The notes under the pieces: generated by a model | The model's database searches: none | Told to the model about the DNA's origin: nothing | What the model saw: the letters and a program-made list of their open reading frames with translations, nothing else | Position numbers and translations under genes: made by a program | Assembly: GCA_046290575.1 (NCBI GenBank) | Contig: JBKAGX010000005.1 | Location: 62,001 to 126,000 of the forward strand | Origin: JANQQJ01 sp046290575 | Lineage (GTDB): Bacteria > Pseudomonadota > Alphaproteobacteria > SMXS01 | DNA: 64,000 nt | Reading direction: 5' to 3' | Shown: positions 9,343-17,680 of the stretch, one piece after another | How positions within the stretch are numbered: the stretch's first letter is position 1 | Layout of the letters: each line of letters opens with the position of its first letter

Positions 9343-10424
9343 CGCTCGGTTCGGTCGAAGCTGGCGCTCTTGACCAGCGCGAAGACTGTGCGTTCCTCTT
9401 GAAGCCCAAGGTCATCGATGGCTTTGCGCGTTACGCGGGACCTCAGATGCGCCTCTCCCAGATCGATCAGGACATCGGCGAAGGCCGAGTCCGGATGGCT
9501 TTCGATGGCTGATACCCTGCCCTCCAATGCGTTTCGAATACTCAGACCGTCTGGGGCTGCTATGGCCAGTGAGACATCCCGTGCGCGAACTCTCAGGCGG
9601 ACCGTTTCGCCAGGCTGTAGCGCAACGGCGCTGGGCACAGTCAGCGCGTGGCCAGAAAGCGAAAGATGGGTTAGCTGATATGCGATGTCCTCACCCGTCA
9701 CAGTGGCTTCGACGATCACACCGCCCTCATAGGCGCCGGTAAGCGGCTCCAGATCAAGTCGCTCCATGATTTCAGCGGTTGATCCCTGGGCCTGGATGCG
9801 CCCCCCTGCCATGACGAGGGTGTTTGTACAGAGTCGCGCCACTTCGTCTACTGAGTGGCTGACATAAAGGGCTGGAATGCCGAAGTCTGTCAGGACCGTT
9901 TCAATATAGGGCAGGATGTCGGCCTTACGGTCTGCATCCAGCGCTGCCAGCGGTTCGTCCAGCAATAGCAGCTTGGGCTGGCGCAGCAGTGTCCGTCCCA
10001 GTGCTACGCGCTGCCGCTCTCCGCCGGACAGGCTGGTTGGCCGCCGGGAGAGGAGAGGGCCCAGATCGAGAGCCTCGACAACCGGTGCCATGGTGGTGCC
10101 GCCCGACCGTTTCGCGGCGTAGTCCAGATTGCCCTGCACGGTCAGATGCGCAAAAAGTCTGGCGTCCTGAAACATGAAGCCGACCGGCCGCCGATTCGGT
10201 GGCGTGAACGCCTTTCTCCTGCCGTTCTGCCAGACCGTGCCGTCGAAGCTGATGGATCCAGAGGGTCGCTCAAAGCCCGCGATGGCGCGCAGCAACGTGC
10301 TTTTGCCGCCGCCGCTGGGCCCGAACAGCGCGGTGACACCCTCTAGCGCAAATGTCTCGCGCACCGCCAGATCGAAGTCACTGCGCTCCAGCGTGATATC
10401 GATATCGAGGCGGCTATCCGGCAT
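9339..10424 (-). CDS. modC: Molybdate ABC transporter ATP-binding protein ModC
   Basis: A 361-residue ABC ATPase that drives molybdate import. Walker A is GPSGGGKST (residues 35-43), the signature is LSGGERQRVALGRTLL, and Walker B is LLLLDEPLAALD. The C-terminal third, from about residue 230, is a MOP/TOBE-type domain that binds oxyanion in this family. It is the last gene of modA-modB-modC and its start overlaps the end of modB by 11 bases. Its stop is interlocked with that of the convergent symporter in a TTAG tetranucleotide. Confidence 0.95.
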   Translation of the reverse strand: MPDSRLDIDITLERSDFDLAVRETFALEGVTALFGPSGGGKSTLLRAIAGFERPSGSISFDGTVWQNGRRKAFTPPNRRPVGFMFQDARLFAHLTVQGNLDYAAKRSGGTTMAPVVEALDLGPLLSRRPTSLSGGERQRVALGRTLLRQPKLLLLDEPLAALDADRKADILPYIETVLTDFGIPALYVSHSVDEVARLCTNTLVMAGGRIQAQGSTAEIMERLDLEPLTGAYEGGVIVEATVTGEDIAYQLTHLSLSGHALTVPSAVALQPGETVRLRVRARDVSLAIAAPDGLSIRNALEGRVSAIESHPDSAFADVLIDLGEAHLRSRVTRKAIDDLGLQEERTVFALVKSASFDRTER

Positions 10425-11085
10425 GAATCGGGAACCGCCGGTTCAGGCTGTAGACCAGCAGCAACACCGCAAAGGAAAAGACCAGCAATCCGGCGGAAAG
10501 TATGTGCGCTTCGGTATAGCGAAGGGTCTCGACATGTTCGTAGATCTCGATGGAGATCAACTTGGTTCGGCCCGGAATGTTGCCGCCCACCATCAGCACA
10601 ACGCCGAATTCGCCGACCGTATGGGCGAAGGTGAGGACGGTCGCCGTGATGAAACCACGTAGCGACAGGGGGGCAGCCACAGTAAAGAACGCATCGAGTC
10701 GGGAGGCACCCAGGCTGGCGGCGGCTTCCATCGGGGCCCTGCCGACGGCCTCGAAGGCGCTTTGCAGCGGCTGCACCATGAAGGGCAGCGAATAAAAGAT
10801 TGACGCGATCACCAGTCCGATAAACGAGAAGGTGAGGGTCGTGCCGGTGACATTGAGCCAGATACTGCCGATCGGCGCGTCGGGGCTCATCAGAATCAGC
10901 AGGTAAAAACCCAGGACGGTGGGCGGCAAAACGAGCGGCAGGGCGGTCAACGCCTCAATGACAGGCTTGGCCCGGCTTTGCGTATTTGCCAGCCACCAGG
11001 CGACGGGGACACCGAGGATGAGCAACAGGAGGGTTGTCACCCCTGCCAGTTGCAGTGTCAGCGCAATGGGCCCCCAATCCGGCAT
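10414..11085 (-). CDS. modB: Molybdate ABC transporter permease ModB
   Basis: A 223-residue inner membrane permease with about five to six helices and the EAA-type loop of binding-protein-dependent permeases (EAAASLGASRLDAFFTVAAP), followed by GEFGVVLMVGGNIPGRT, a hallmark of ModB/CysW-like permeases. It pairs with ModC and the periplasmic ModA. The gene starts three bases after the modA stop and overlaps modC, so the three are one transcription unit. Confidence 0.95.
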   Translation of the reverse strand: MPDWGPIALTLQLAGVTTLLLLILGVPVAWWLANTQSRAKPVIEALTALPLVLPPTVLGFYLLILMSPDAPIGSIWLNVTGTTLTFSFIGLVIASIFYSLPFMVQPLQSAFEAVGRAPMEAAASLGASRLDAFFTVAAPLSLRGFITATVLTFAHTVGEFGVVLMVGGNIPGRTKLISIEIYEHVETLRYTEAHILSAGLLVFSFAVLLLVYSLNRRFPIHAG

Positions 11086-11088
11086 CGT

Positions 11089-11865
11089 CTAGTCGACCTC
11101 GAAACCGAAGCGGCGCATGATCGCGCGTGCGTCTTCTGACTGCATATAGCCCATGAATGCCTTTGCTGCCGGGTTGTTTGCGGCGCGGGACATCAGAACG
11201 GCATCCTGGATGATGGGATCGTGGAGGTCAGCAGGGACCGCCCACCAGTCGCCTGGCACGGCGCCATGGCTGAGCACGGACGTACGCGCAACAAGGCCCA
11301 GCTCAGCATTGCGTGTTGCGACAAGCGCGAAAGCCTGTCCCGCGTTTTGTCCCATGACGATGCGCGGCGACAGCGTGTCCCATAGCGCCAGTTTTGTCAG
11401 AACCTGCTTTGCAGCGGCGCCATAGGGCGCCAGATCAGGGTTTGCGATTGCCAATGTTCGAAAGTCTGCCGCGCGCAGTGTTGCCAAACCATCTCTGCCA
11501 GCCAGCGACGCTTGGGCGCCCCAGAGGACGAGCCGTCCAACGGCATAGGAGAACCGAGACCCTGCAACCGCCTCCCCTTCCTGTTCCAGCCGCTCAGGGC
11601 GGGCCCGATCTGCAGCCAGCAGAACGTCGAACGGTGCGCCCCTGACGATCTGCGCATAGAGTTTGCCGGTCGAGCCGGTGGTGACCGTGAGGCTATGGCC
11701 GGTACGTGCTTCGAAATCAGCTTCGAGGGCGGTCATCGGGTCCGCGAAATTGGTGGCGACGGCAATCAGCGCTTCGCCGGCCATCGCCTGGGCGAGGGGT
11801 GCTACGCTCAGCCATAGGCCAAGCGCAGCGCAACAGAGCAGAGGTCGAAGCCGGAAAAACCGCAT
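11089..11865 (-). CDS. modA: Molybdate-binding periplasmic protein ModA
   Basis: A 258-residue exported binding protein. The signal peptide ends near AQAMAG, and the mature part begins with the typical ALIAVATNFADPM strand. The family motifs TGSTGKLYAQIVRGAPFDV (oxyanion pocket) and MGQNAGQAFALVATRNAELG are present. I chose the ATG at 11865: an in-frame TTG at 11889 lies inside the Mo-box palindrome and would spoil the signal peptide. No Shine-Dalgarno sequence is seen before this ATG because the operator abuts it. It is the first gene of modABC, downstream of the ModE-like gene. Confidence 0.95.
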   Translation of the reverse strand: MRFFRLRPLLCCAALGLWLSVAPLAQAMAGEALIAVATNFADPMTALEADFEARTGHSLTVTTGSTGKLYAQIVRGAPFDVLLAADRARPERLEQEGEAVAGSRFSYAVGRLVLWGAQASLAGRDGLATLRAADFRTLAIANPDLAPYGAAAKQVLTKLALWDTLSPRIVMGQNAGQAFALVATRNAELGLVARTSVLSHGAVPGDWWAVPADLHDPIIQDAVLMSRAANNPAAKAFMGYMQSEDARAIMRRFGFEVD

Positions 11866-11872
11866 GGTGAAG

Positions 11873-11898
11873 TCGATATGTTTGTTCAAACATATCGA
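11873..11898 (-). promoter_or_regulatory. Mo-box-like ModE operator in front of modA
   Basis: A perfect 26-bp inverted repeat, TCGATATGTTTG and its complement separated by TT. Laid out as 8-8-8 it reads CGATATGT, eight bases, ACATATCG, the same geometry as the E. coli modA operator bound by ModE. It lies 7 bases upstream of the modA ATG and directly downstream of a gene for a ModE-type regulator. It is very probably the site at which molybdate-loaded ModE represses modABC. Confidence 0.8.
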
Positions 11899-11936
11899 AG
11901 GCTAACTGCGTTTCCGCCTTGGCTCAAGTGCGTTGG

Positions 11937-12293
11937 TCAATCTTTTAGAAAGGCAGAAAGCGCCCGCATGTCGGCGGCGACAATGTTTTCGGCTTTCGTG
12001 TGCATGGCGCGATAGCGGACCAGCACCTCCTCGCCAAGGGGGGTAAGCTGGGCGCCGCCGCGGCCTGCGCCGCCCTTGCTGGTTTCCACCAGGGGCGATC
12101 TGAAACAGGCATTCATGGTTTCAACAAGCGCCCAGGCCCGCCGGTAGCTCATATTCATACGCCTTCCGGCCCCCGCTATGCTGCCGGTCTCACGAATGGC
12201 CTCAAGAATGTCGGCTTTGCCGGGCCCGACGGCAATGTCCGTCCCGTGCATCAAACGCAGGCTGACTTTGGATTTTTTGGTCGGCGTTTCCAT
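11937..12293 (-). CDS. ModE-type winged-helix molybdate regulator, no MOP domain
   Basis: A 119-residue regulator consisting only of the ModE N-terminal DNA-binding domain. The core KADILEAIRETGSIAGAGRR, the recognition helix region MSYRRAWALVETMN, and the wing GGAGRGGAQLTPLGEEVL are diagnostic. The C-terminal molybdate-binding MOP domains of E. coli ModE are missing, as in many alphaproteobacterial homologs, so how it senses molybdate is open. The ATG at 12293 gives the usual short N-terminus; a GTG at 12338 is possible. It reads toward modA, with the Mo-box between them. Confidence 0.85.
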   Translation of the reverse strand: METPTKKSKVSLRLMHGTDIAVGPGKADILEAIRETGSIAGAGRRMNMSYRRAWALVETMNACFRSPLVETSKGGAGRGGAQLTPLGEEVLVRYRAMHTKAENIVAADMRALSAFLKD

Positions 12294-12469
12294 GTTTCGT
12301 GCCGGGCCGTTTTGTGAAGATCCATGAGTATAGGCCACTGATCCACCGCGCGCGCAACCTCGCAGGATCAGTCTTGAGGGTCCGTGTGGGCGCCAGTCCG
12401 GTAGTATACTGATGCAACTAGAGGTCTATGGTTGGTCAAAGTTAACAATAGATCGCATAGTTCAAATTT

Positions 12470-12514
12470 TAATCATTTATGATGATTAGACAATTCACAA
12501 ATTTCTACTATGTT
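12470..12514 (+). promoter_or_regulatory. Candidate promoter and 19-bp palindrome before PEP-CTERM gene
   Basis: The AT-rich stretch between the ModE gene and the PEP-CTERM gene holds an inverted repeat TAATCAT-5-ATGATTA (12470-12488). It overlaps a sigma70-like promoter: -35 TAGACA at 12487-12492, 16-bp spacer, -10 TATGTT at 12509-12514. The predicted transcript would begin near 12521, leaving a leader of about 230 bases before the PEP-CTERM start. The rest of the gap from 12294 to 12469 shows nothing clear. Confidence 0.4.
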
Positions 12515-12614
12515 TCGGGGAGAAAGTTCATCAATTGTTGTGACAACGACTGTAGGCAGTGTGGAAGATCAAGAGACCATCAAGGGTGCCCCGAAGTATC
12601 CTCGTGCGAATGAA

Positions 12615-12758
12615 ATGACGAGCGTAGCCGCCCGCGCAGCATTCCTATGTCCTGTGGGTGCCAGTATCCTGGCGCTTTTCTCAGCGCCGGTGTTCGCGTT
12701 GCAGTTTTTTGGCAACTTCGATTTTTCCTCCTTCGATGAGCGCGTCTCCCAGACATGA
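12615..12758 (+). CDS. Possible 47-residue exported peptide coupled to PEP-CTERM gene
   Basis: A short ORF whose stop overlaps the PEP-CTERM start in an ATGA junction. From the ATG at 12615 the product begins with a plausible signal peptide (AAFLCPVGASILALFSAPVF, cleavage near VFA), leaving a mature peptide of about 20 residues rich in Phe (LQFFGNFDFSSFDE). The reading frame is open back to 12510, but that start falls inside the predicted -10 element. No good ribosome site is visible. It could be a real leader peptide that couples translation, or chance. Confidence 0.3.
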   Translation: MTSVAARAAFLCPVGASILALFSAPVFALQFFGNFDFSSFDERVSQT

Positions 12759-13798
12759 TCTTCTTTCGACGAAGCAGCCTTCGCGCGATCGTGCTAGCAC
12801 CACTGTTGTTGATCGGCGCACCGGTCCACGCGGCCGTTTTTGTCGGTGCAACGCTGGATAAGGACATTGACGCACTGCCTGGTGGCGTTGCCGACATCAC
12901 GCCGGACGAGTTTGCACAGCTTGCGGATTTGAGTTTCCAGGAAGGGATGGGTAATCCGCCTGGCGAAACACTTTATCAGAACGTTTTCCTCGATCTGGAT
13001 CCAGCGGTTGATAACAATGTGACGATTGACGCCTCCCATCTGATATCGCGCGACTTTTCTGCCACGCCTAACCCCGATGGCAGTTATGACGTTGTCGGTT
13101 ATGAGGTGCTCGTTTCTTTCATCGGAAACGAGAATATCGAGGGCGCCGCAGGGGCGACAGCCGACCACGAGGTTGTCCGGATCATCAACGACAACGGCAC
13201 TATTACGTCAGAGACATTTTTTGACTCAACCGGTCTTGGCGTGAATCTGAGCAGCACCAACCTGAACGCGTTTCACCTGCTGTCAGAAGATTCGAGTGGC
13301 GCGACGTTTCTGGTTTCATATGACAAAGACGTTTCGAATTTTGGCCTTACAGGAAATCAATATTTGTTGGGCAAGAATTCACTCGCGAAAATTCAGACTG
13401 ACAGTTCGGGAAACGTCATCGGCACCTCGCGCTATCTGGAGCTCAACTTCGGCAGCGCCGCCAATCTTGATGCCTTCACCATTCTTTCGGATGGTTCGTT
13501 TCTGGGGTCATTTGCACAGACGTTCAATGACCCGGTCTTAGGTGAGCCGGATGAGCAGGTGCAGGACCACGACATATGGAGATTCCTGGGCCCCGGGGAG
13601 ACGTTTCTTGAAGGATCGACGATCGACTTGGCGGCTGCCGGGGTAACCCTGTTTCTGGACAACACGGGCATTGATACCAACGTCAATCTGGAGTCATTGT
13701 TTTCCATTGATGTGCCGGAGCCAGAGTCGCTGGCCCTGCTTGGCCTGGGGCTTGCGGGGTTGATTGCTGCGCGTCGGCGCCGGAGACTTTCTGCATAA
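12755..13798 (+). CDS. PEP-CTERM sorting domain protein
   Basis: A 347-residue exported protein with a signal peptide (RAIVLAPLLLIGAPVHAA) and a C-terminal PEP-CTERM sorting signal: VPEPESLALLGLGLAGL, a hydrophobic helix, then an Arg cluster. Such proteins are processed by exosortase and usually end up in the extracellular matrix or on the surface. The central domain is beta-rich, low in Cys and rich in Asn, Asp and Ser, and I do not recognise it. No exosortase gene lies in the window, so it must be elsewhere. A T7 run shortly after the stop, near 13820, may be part of a weak terminator. Confidence 0.85.
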   Translation: MIFFRRSSLRAIVLAPLLLIGAPVHAAVFVGATLDKDIDALPGGVADITPDEFAQLADLSFQEGMGNPPGETLYQNVFLDLDPAVDNNVTIDASHLISRDFSATPNPDGSYDVVGYEVLVSFIGNENIEGAAGATADHEVVRIINDNGTITSETFFDSTGLGVNLSSTNLNAFHLLSEDSSGATFLVSYDKDVSNFGLTGNQYLLGKNSLAKIQTDSSGNVIGTSRYLELNFGSAANLDAFTILSDGSFLGSFAQTFNDPVLGEPDEQVQDHDIWRFLGPGETFLEGSTIDLAAAGVTLFLDNTGIDTNVNLESLFSIDVPEPESLALLGLGLAGLIAARRRRRLSA

Positions 13799-13885
13799 AA
13801 CTTTTGCCCGACAGGGAACTTTTTTTGCGCTGCAGCATTCTCCCGAGTGATAGGCGCTTTGCGCTGCAATCAGAGGAGAAACAAC

Positions 13886-14332
13886 ATGTCCGACCGCATT
13901 CAGTACTTTGTTCAGCAAACCGACGACGACCGGTGGGCGCTTAAGCGGGCCAAAGCCACGCGTGCGACCAAGCTGTTCGAGACCAAGGCTGAAGCGTTGG
14001 AGTACTCACGCGAGTTCGTTCGGAGCAACGCTCCAAGCACGCTGGTCATCAAGGGCCAGGATGGCCTGATTCAGGAACAGCATAGCTATGATCCGGACCC
14101 GGCCCTGGAAGATGCCGACGAAGTGGTGGAAGCAACAGGTGAAGCCTTTCAGGAGGCCGCCGTTATCTCCGCGCATGAGAAGACGGAAAAGGGCCTGAAG
14201 GAGCAATCCGCCCGGCTGGCCGCTGCTTACATGGCCCCGGCATTGCCGCTCGTCCTGGCCGTCGCCGCAGGCTTCGCCGCGATCCAGGTGCTTAGCTCCA
14301 TGATCCCTGCCAAGCGGGCATTCAGCCAATAG
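13886..14332 (+). CDS. DUF2188 domain protein with C-terminal membrane segment
   Basis: A 148-residue protein. The N-terminal 75 residues fit DUF2188: YFVQQTDDDRWALKRAKA, a helix with KAEALEYSREFVR, and a TLVIKGQDGLIQEQHSY strand pair. After an acidic linker, a helix rich in Lys and Glu leads to a hydrophobic segment (MAPALPLVLAVAAGFAAIQV) that could anchor it in a membrane. The ATG at 13886 has a strong AGGAGA site eight bases upstream. DUF2188 proteins are small and of unknown function, often near stress genes. Confidence 0.75.
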   Translation: MSDRIQYFVQQTDDDRWALKRAKATRATKLFETKAEALEYSREFVRSNAPSTLVIKGQDGLIQEQHSYDPDPALEDADEVVEATGEAFQEAAVISAHEKTEKGLKEQSARLAAAYMAPALPLVLAVAAGFAAIQVLSSMIPAKRAFSQ

Positions 14333-14346
14333 GGGTTTGATCAGTT

Positions 14347-14973
14347 TCAGGCATGCGCGCTGGCGCGGCCTGAAACTGCATCGTACCAGCGCTGGAGGTT
14401 GGGCCGGTCGCCGATTCTGGCTTTAATGGTGCGGGAAAAATCGATGGTCACCAGGGCTGTAATGTCGGCGATGGAAAACCGTTCTCCGGCAACGAATTCG
14501 TTGTCGGCCAGCCGGGCGTCCAGCATGTCCAAAAATGCCGGGAACCGTGCCTTACCGCGTTCGGCCAGCGCGGGAATTTGTGGATAGTCAATCGGGCCGG
14601 TCAGGCTGCGGTTTTCAAAGAAAGGGTTGGAGTTGCGGAAGCCCTCGGCAACGGCGGCGAAGCCGTGCTGTTCTACCCGTCGATCCCACATCATCACCTG
14701 CGCTTTTTCGATCGGATTGCGGCCCATCAATGGCGGGTCCGGGAATACCTCTTCCAGATAGCGGCATATTGCCGTGCTTTCCGTAATGATCGTTCCGTCA
14801 TCAAGTTCCAGCGACGGCACTTCTGCCATCGGATTTGTCGACATGTAGTCTGAACTCAGTTGCTCTCGGCTACCCAGATCGACCTCTTCGAACGGGATGT
14901 CGAGGCCCTTTTCGGCAATAAAGATCCGCGCGCGGCGGGCGTTTGGTGCCATTTCAAAGTTATAGAGTTTCAT
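14347..14973 (-). CDS. Glutathione S-transferase
   Basis: A 208-residue cytosolic glutathione S-transferase. The thioredoxin-like N-terminal domain (MKLYNFEMAPNARRARIFI) includes the cis-proline strand EVPSLELDDG and the glutathione-binding TESTAICRYLE motif. The all-helical C-terminal domain ends with FSIADITALVTIDFSRTI, containing the N-capping Asp of the family. There is no Cys or Ser in the usual catalytic position after MAPN, so the class is uncertain. The ATG at 14973 follows GAGAGGA; an upstream in-frame start at 15033 would add 20 unrelated residues. Confidence 0.92.
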   Translation of the reverse strand: MKLYNFEMAPNARRARIFIAEKGLDIPFEEVDLGSREQLSSDYMSTNPMAEVPSLELDDGTIITESTAICRYLEEVFPDPPLMGRNPIEKAQVMMWDRRVEQHGFAAVAEGFRNSNPFFENRSLTGPIDYPQIPALAERGKARFPAFLDMLDARLADNEFVAGERFSIADITALVTIDFSRTIKARIGDRPNLQRWYDAVSGRASAHA

Positions 14974-15039
14974 ATTCCTCTCCCCCCATGGATGCTCCTG
15001 TAGCGTTATGCCCGCTGATAGTCGGCGTCGCAAGGTGGC

Positions 15040-16557
15040 CTATTCTGCGGCTTTTTGATGGGCGCTTTGATCGGGATAAAGCTCGTTGAGCGGGATCGAA
15101 CGGCTATCGTCGCAGACGACGCGGGCATGAAAACGCTTCAGGCGGCGTGGCTCAGGAACGCCGCAGGAGTGCGCGATAATCCCGACCTCATGAATCATAT
15201 GCTGTGCATAGTGTGCCACACGCGTGGCCTTGTCCTCAGGGTCCAGGCCCTCTTGCAGCCGCTTTTGATGCGTGGTGATGCCGGTCGGGCAGGTGTTCTT
15301 GTTGCACTTCAGGGCTTGGATGCAGCCCAGCGCGAACATAAAGCCCCTCGCGGACGCCACAAAATCCGCGCCGGCACACAGTGCCCAGGCGACTTCTGAA
15401 GGATTCACCAATTTACCTGACGCGATGACTTTGACTCTGTCTCTCAGCCCGTATCGACAGAGGATATCGACGGTCAGCGGAAGGCTTTCGCGTACCGGCA
15501 GGCCGACATAGTCCATCAGCGGTTTGGGGGCGGCGCCGGTGCCACCATCTGCGCTGTCGATGGTGATAAAATCGGGCGCGGATTCCGGACCCCGGCGCAG
15601 CACTTCCTCACAGACGTCCTGCAACCAGCCATAAGCGCCGACAACAGCCTTGAAACCAACGGGCTTGCCGGTGACGTGCCTGATCCGCTCGATCATGTCC
15701 AGCAGGTCCTCGACGGAAGCGATTTCAGGATGCCGGTTGGGGCTGATGGAGTCTTTACCCGGCGTGATGCCGCGGATGGCGGCGATTTCCTTGCTGACTT
15801 TGATGCCGGGCAGGATGCCGCCCTTGCCGGGCTTGGCGCCCTGGCTAAGCTTGATTTCAAACATGCGCACGGTTTCATGGGCGGCAATGGTCCGCAGCTT
15901 TTCGTCGCTGAGGCCGCCATCGTCGCCACGCACGCCATATTTGGCGGTGCCGATCTGGAAGACGATGTCGGCGCCACCTTCCAAATGATAAGGGGACAAG
16001 CCGCCTTCGCCCGTATTCATCCAGGCGCCGGCCATGCGGGCGCCATTGGAGAGCGCCAGTACGGCGGGTTTGGAGATCGCGCCATAGCTCATCCCGGAAA
16101 TATTGAACAGGCTGGCGGTGGTATAGGGTTTTTCGCAATAGGGGCCGATAGTAACCGGCCCGGGCTCGGCGGTATCTTCATCCAGCGTGGGAAACGGGCA
16201 GTTGACGAAAAACACGGTGCCCGGTTCACCCAGCGGAGCGGTAGAACCGAAAGCCAGGGTGCTATCAACATCCTTGGCGGCCCGGTAGATCCAGGTTCGC
16301 TGTGCGCGGTTGAAGGGCAGTTCTTCATGGTCGAGTGCAAAGAAATATTGCCGGAAGAAATGACCCAGCGATTCGAAGAAGTAGCGAAGGTGACCGATCA
16401 CCGGATAATTGTGACGTATGGCATGCTTGCGCTGCGTCAGGTCAACAATCGCTACGCCGGCCAGGAACAAAAGACCCACGCCAATGACGACGATGAACAG
16501 CGTGGCCATGACGTCTGCCACGCTCATCACGTCGCGCAAGGTTTCCGATTCAAACAT
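15040..16557 (-). CDS. Membrane-anchored FMN-binding glutamate synthase-like protein
   Basis: A 505-residue protein with one N-terminal membrane helix (MATLFIVVIGVGLLFLAGVA) followed by a complete glutamate synthase central/FMN domain. Visible landmarks are ISGMSYGAISKPAVLALS, the flavin-binding TIDSADGGTGAAPKPLMD, and the iron-sulfur ligand set in GCIQALKCNKNTCPTG near residue 420. It lacks the glutaminase domain of true GltB. Proteins of this type are widespread, and their reaction is not firmly established; an ammonia-dependent or electron-transfer role is a guess. It is a single gene, divergent from the SDR gene. Confidence 0.88.
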   Translation of the reverse strand: MFESETLRDVMSVADVMATLFIVVIGVGLLFLAGVAIVDLTQRKHAIRHNYPVIGHLRYFFESLGHFFRQYFFALDHEELPFNRAQRTWIYRAAKDVDSTLAFGSTAPLGEPGTVFFVNCPFPTLDEDTAEPGPVTIGPYCEKPYTTASLFNISGMSYGAISKPAVLALSNGARMAGAWMNTGEGGLSPYHLEGGADIVFQIGTAKYGVRGDDGGLSDEKLRTIAAHETVRMFEIKLSQGAKPGKGGILPGIKVSKEIAAIRGITPGKDSISPNRHPEIASVEDLLDMIERIRHVTGKPVGFKAVVGAYGWLQDVCEEVLRRGPESAPDFITIDSADGGTGAAPKPLMDYVGLPVRESLPLTVDILCRYGLRDRVKVIASGKLVNPSEVAWALCAGADFVASARGFMFALGCIQALKCNKNTCPTGITTHQKRLQEGLDPEDKATRVAHYAQHMIHEVGIIAHSCGVPEPRRLKRFHARVVCDDSRSIPLNELYPDQSAHQKAAE

Positions 16558-16734
16558 CCATTCGACTCCAACTGACCCCGGGACTGCCGATGCAGCCTAG
16601 GCAGTATAGCCAATCGCGCACCAATAACCTTTGCGCGAGACGGGAGTGAACATATCTGGCGTTTTGCCGTTGACCCACACCAGCTTCTGTTAACAATGGC
16701 GCAACGTTTTTTGGATCAAGGGGGAGGTTGATCG

Positions 16735-17661
16735 ATGGCGATCGACTTTAACGACAGAGTAGCAATCGTAACCGGTGCCGGCGGCGGCTTGGGCCGCGCT
16801 CATGCGCTGGAACTGGCGCGCCGCGGGGCCAAGCTGGTGATCAACGATCTGGGGGCCGCCATGGACGGGTCCGGCGGATCGAGCGAGTCAGCCGATGCCG
16901 TTGTCGCAGAGATTGAGGCGATGGGCGGCGAAGCCATCGCCAATGGCGCCAGCGTCACTGACGCAGACGGTGTCAAAGGGTTGGTCGCCCAGACGATGGA
17001 CCGGTTTGGTCGTATTGATGTGCTGATTAACAATGCCGGCATTCTGCGCGACAAGAGCTTCGGCAAGATGGATCTTGCAGATTTTCGTGCGGTGCTCGAA
17101 GTCCACCTGATGGGCTCTGTCATGTGTACCCATGAAGTCTGGCCCATTATGAAGCAACAGCAATATGGCCGCCTGCTGATGACCACATCGGTCACCGGCC
17201 TCTACGGCAATTTCGGCCAGACCAACTATGGCGCGGCCAAAGCAGCGCTCTATGGCTTCATGCACTCGCTGAAGATGGAGGGTGCCAAAGACAACATCCG
17301 CGTCAACACGCTGGCGCCGATTGCCTGGACACGCATGACGGCGGGCCTGAACCCGGTGCCCGAAGAGCAGGCCAAGGAAATCGCTGCGCGCATCGCGCCT
17401 GAAAAAGCGACACCGGCGGCGGTCTTCCTGGTCAGTGAAGATGCGCCCACGGGGATCATTCTCAGTGCAGGCGGCGGAACGGTCGCCCGTCCGGCGATGA
17501 TGGAAAGCCCGGGCCTCTATCTGGGCGATGACATGACGGTGGAAGACGTCGCCGCGAATTATGACCAGATCGCCAACATGGATGGCGCTGTTGTGCTTAA
17601 TCACAATGGCGAACAGGCCCAGAAGAACGCTGACCTGACGGCCAAGGCGACAGGCGGTTAA
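16735..17661 (+). CDS. SDR family oxidoreductase, hydroxyacyl-CoA dehydrogenase type
   Basis: A 308-residue short-chain dehydrogenase with the nucleotide-binding motif TGAGGGLGRAHALELARRG (residues 11-29), the NNAG motif near 98, a catalytic Ser in TTSVTGLYG, and YGAAKAALYG for the Tyr/Lys pair. The extended length and the spaced C-terminal segment after RVNTLAPIAWTRMT match the 3-hydroxyacyl-CoA dehydrogenase domain of multifunctional beta-oxidation enzymes. The substrate is therefore probably a hydroxyacyl-CoA (inference). The ATG follows GGGGGAGG. The DUF389 gene begins 19 bases after its stop on the same strand. Confidence 0.88.
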   Translation: MAIDFNDRVAIVTGAGGGLGRAHALELARRGAKLVINDLGAAMDGSGGSSESADAVVAEIEAMGGEAIANGASVTDADGVKGLVAQTMDRFGRIDVLINNAGILRDKSFGKMDLADFRAVLEVHLMGSVMCTHEVWPIMKQQQYGRLLMTTSVTGLYGNFGQTNYGAAKAALYGFMHSLKMEGAKDNIRVNTLAPIAWTRMTAGLNPVPEEQAKEIAARIAPEKATPAAVFLVSEDAPTGIILSAGGGTVARPAMMESPGLYLGDDMTVEDVAANYDQIANMDGAVVLNHNGEQAQKNADLTAKATGG

Positions 17662-17680
17662 GCGGTAGGGAGCCCTCAAC

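Noticed and set aside
12510..12614. Longer start of the small ORF before the PEP-CTERM gene
   Set aside because: The ATG at 12510 lies within the predicted -10 box, and the extra 35 residues break the signal-peptide layout.
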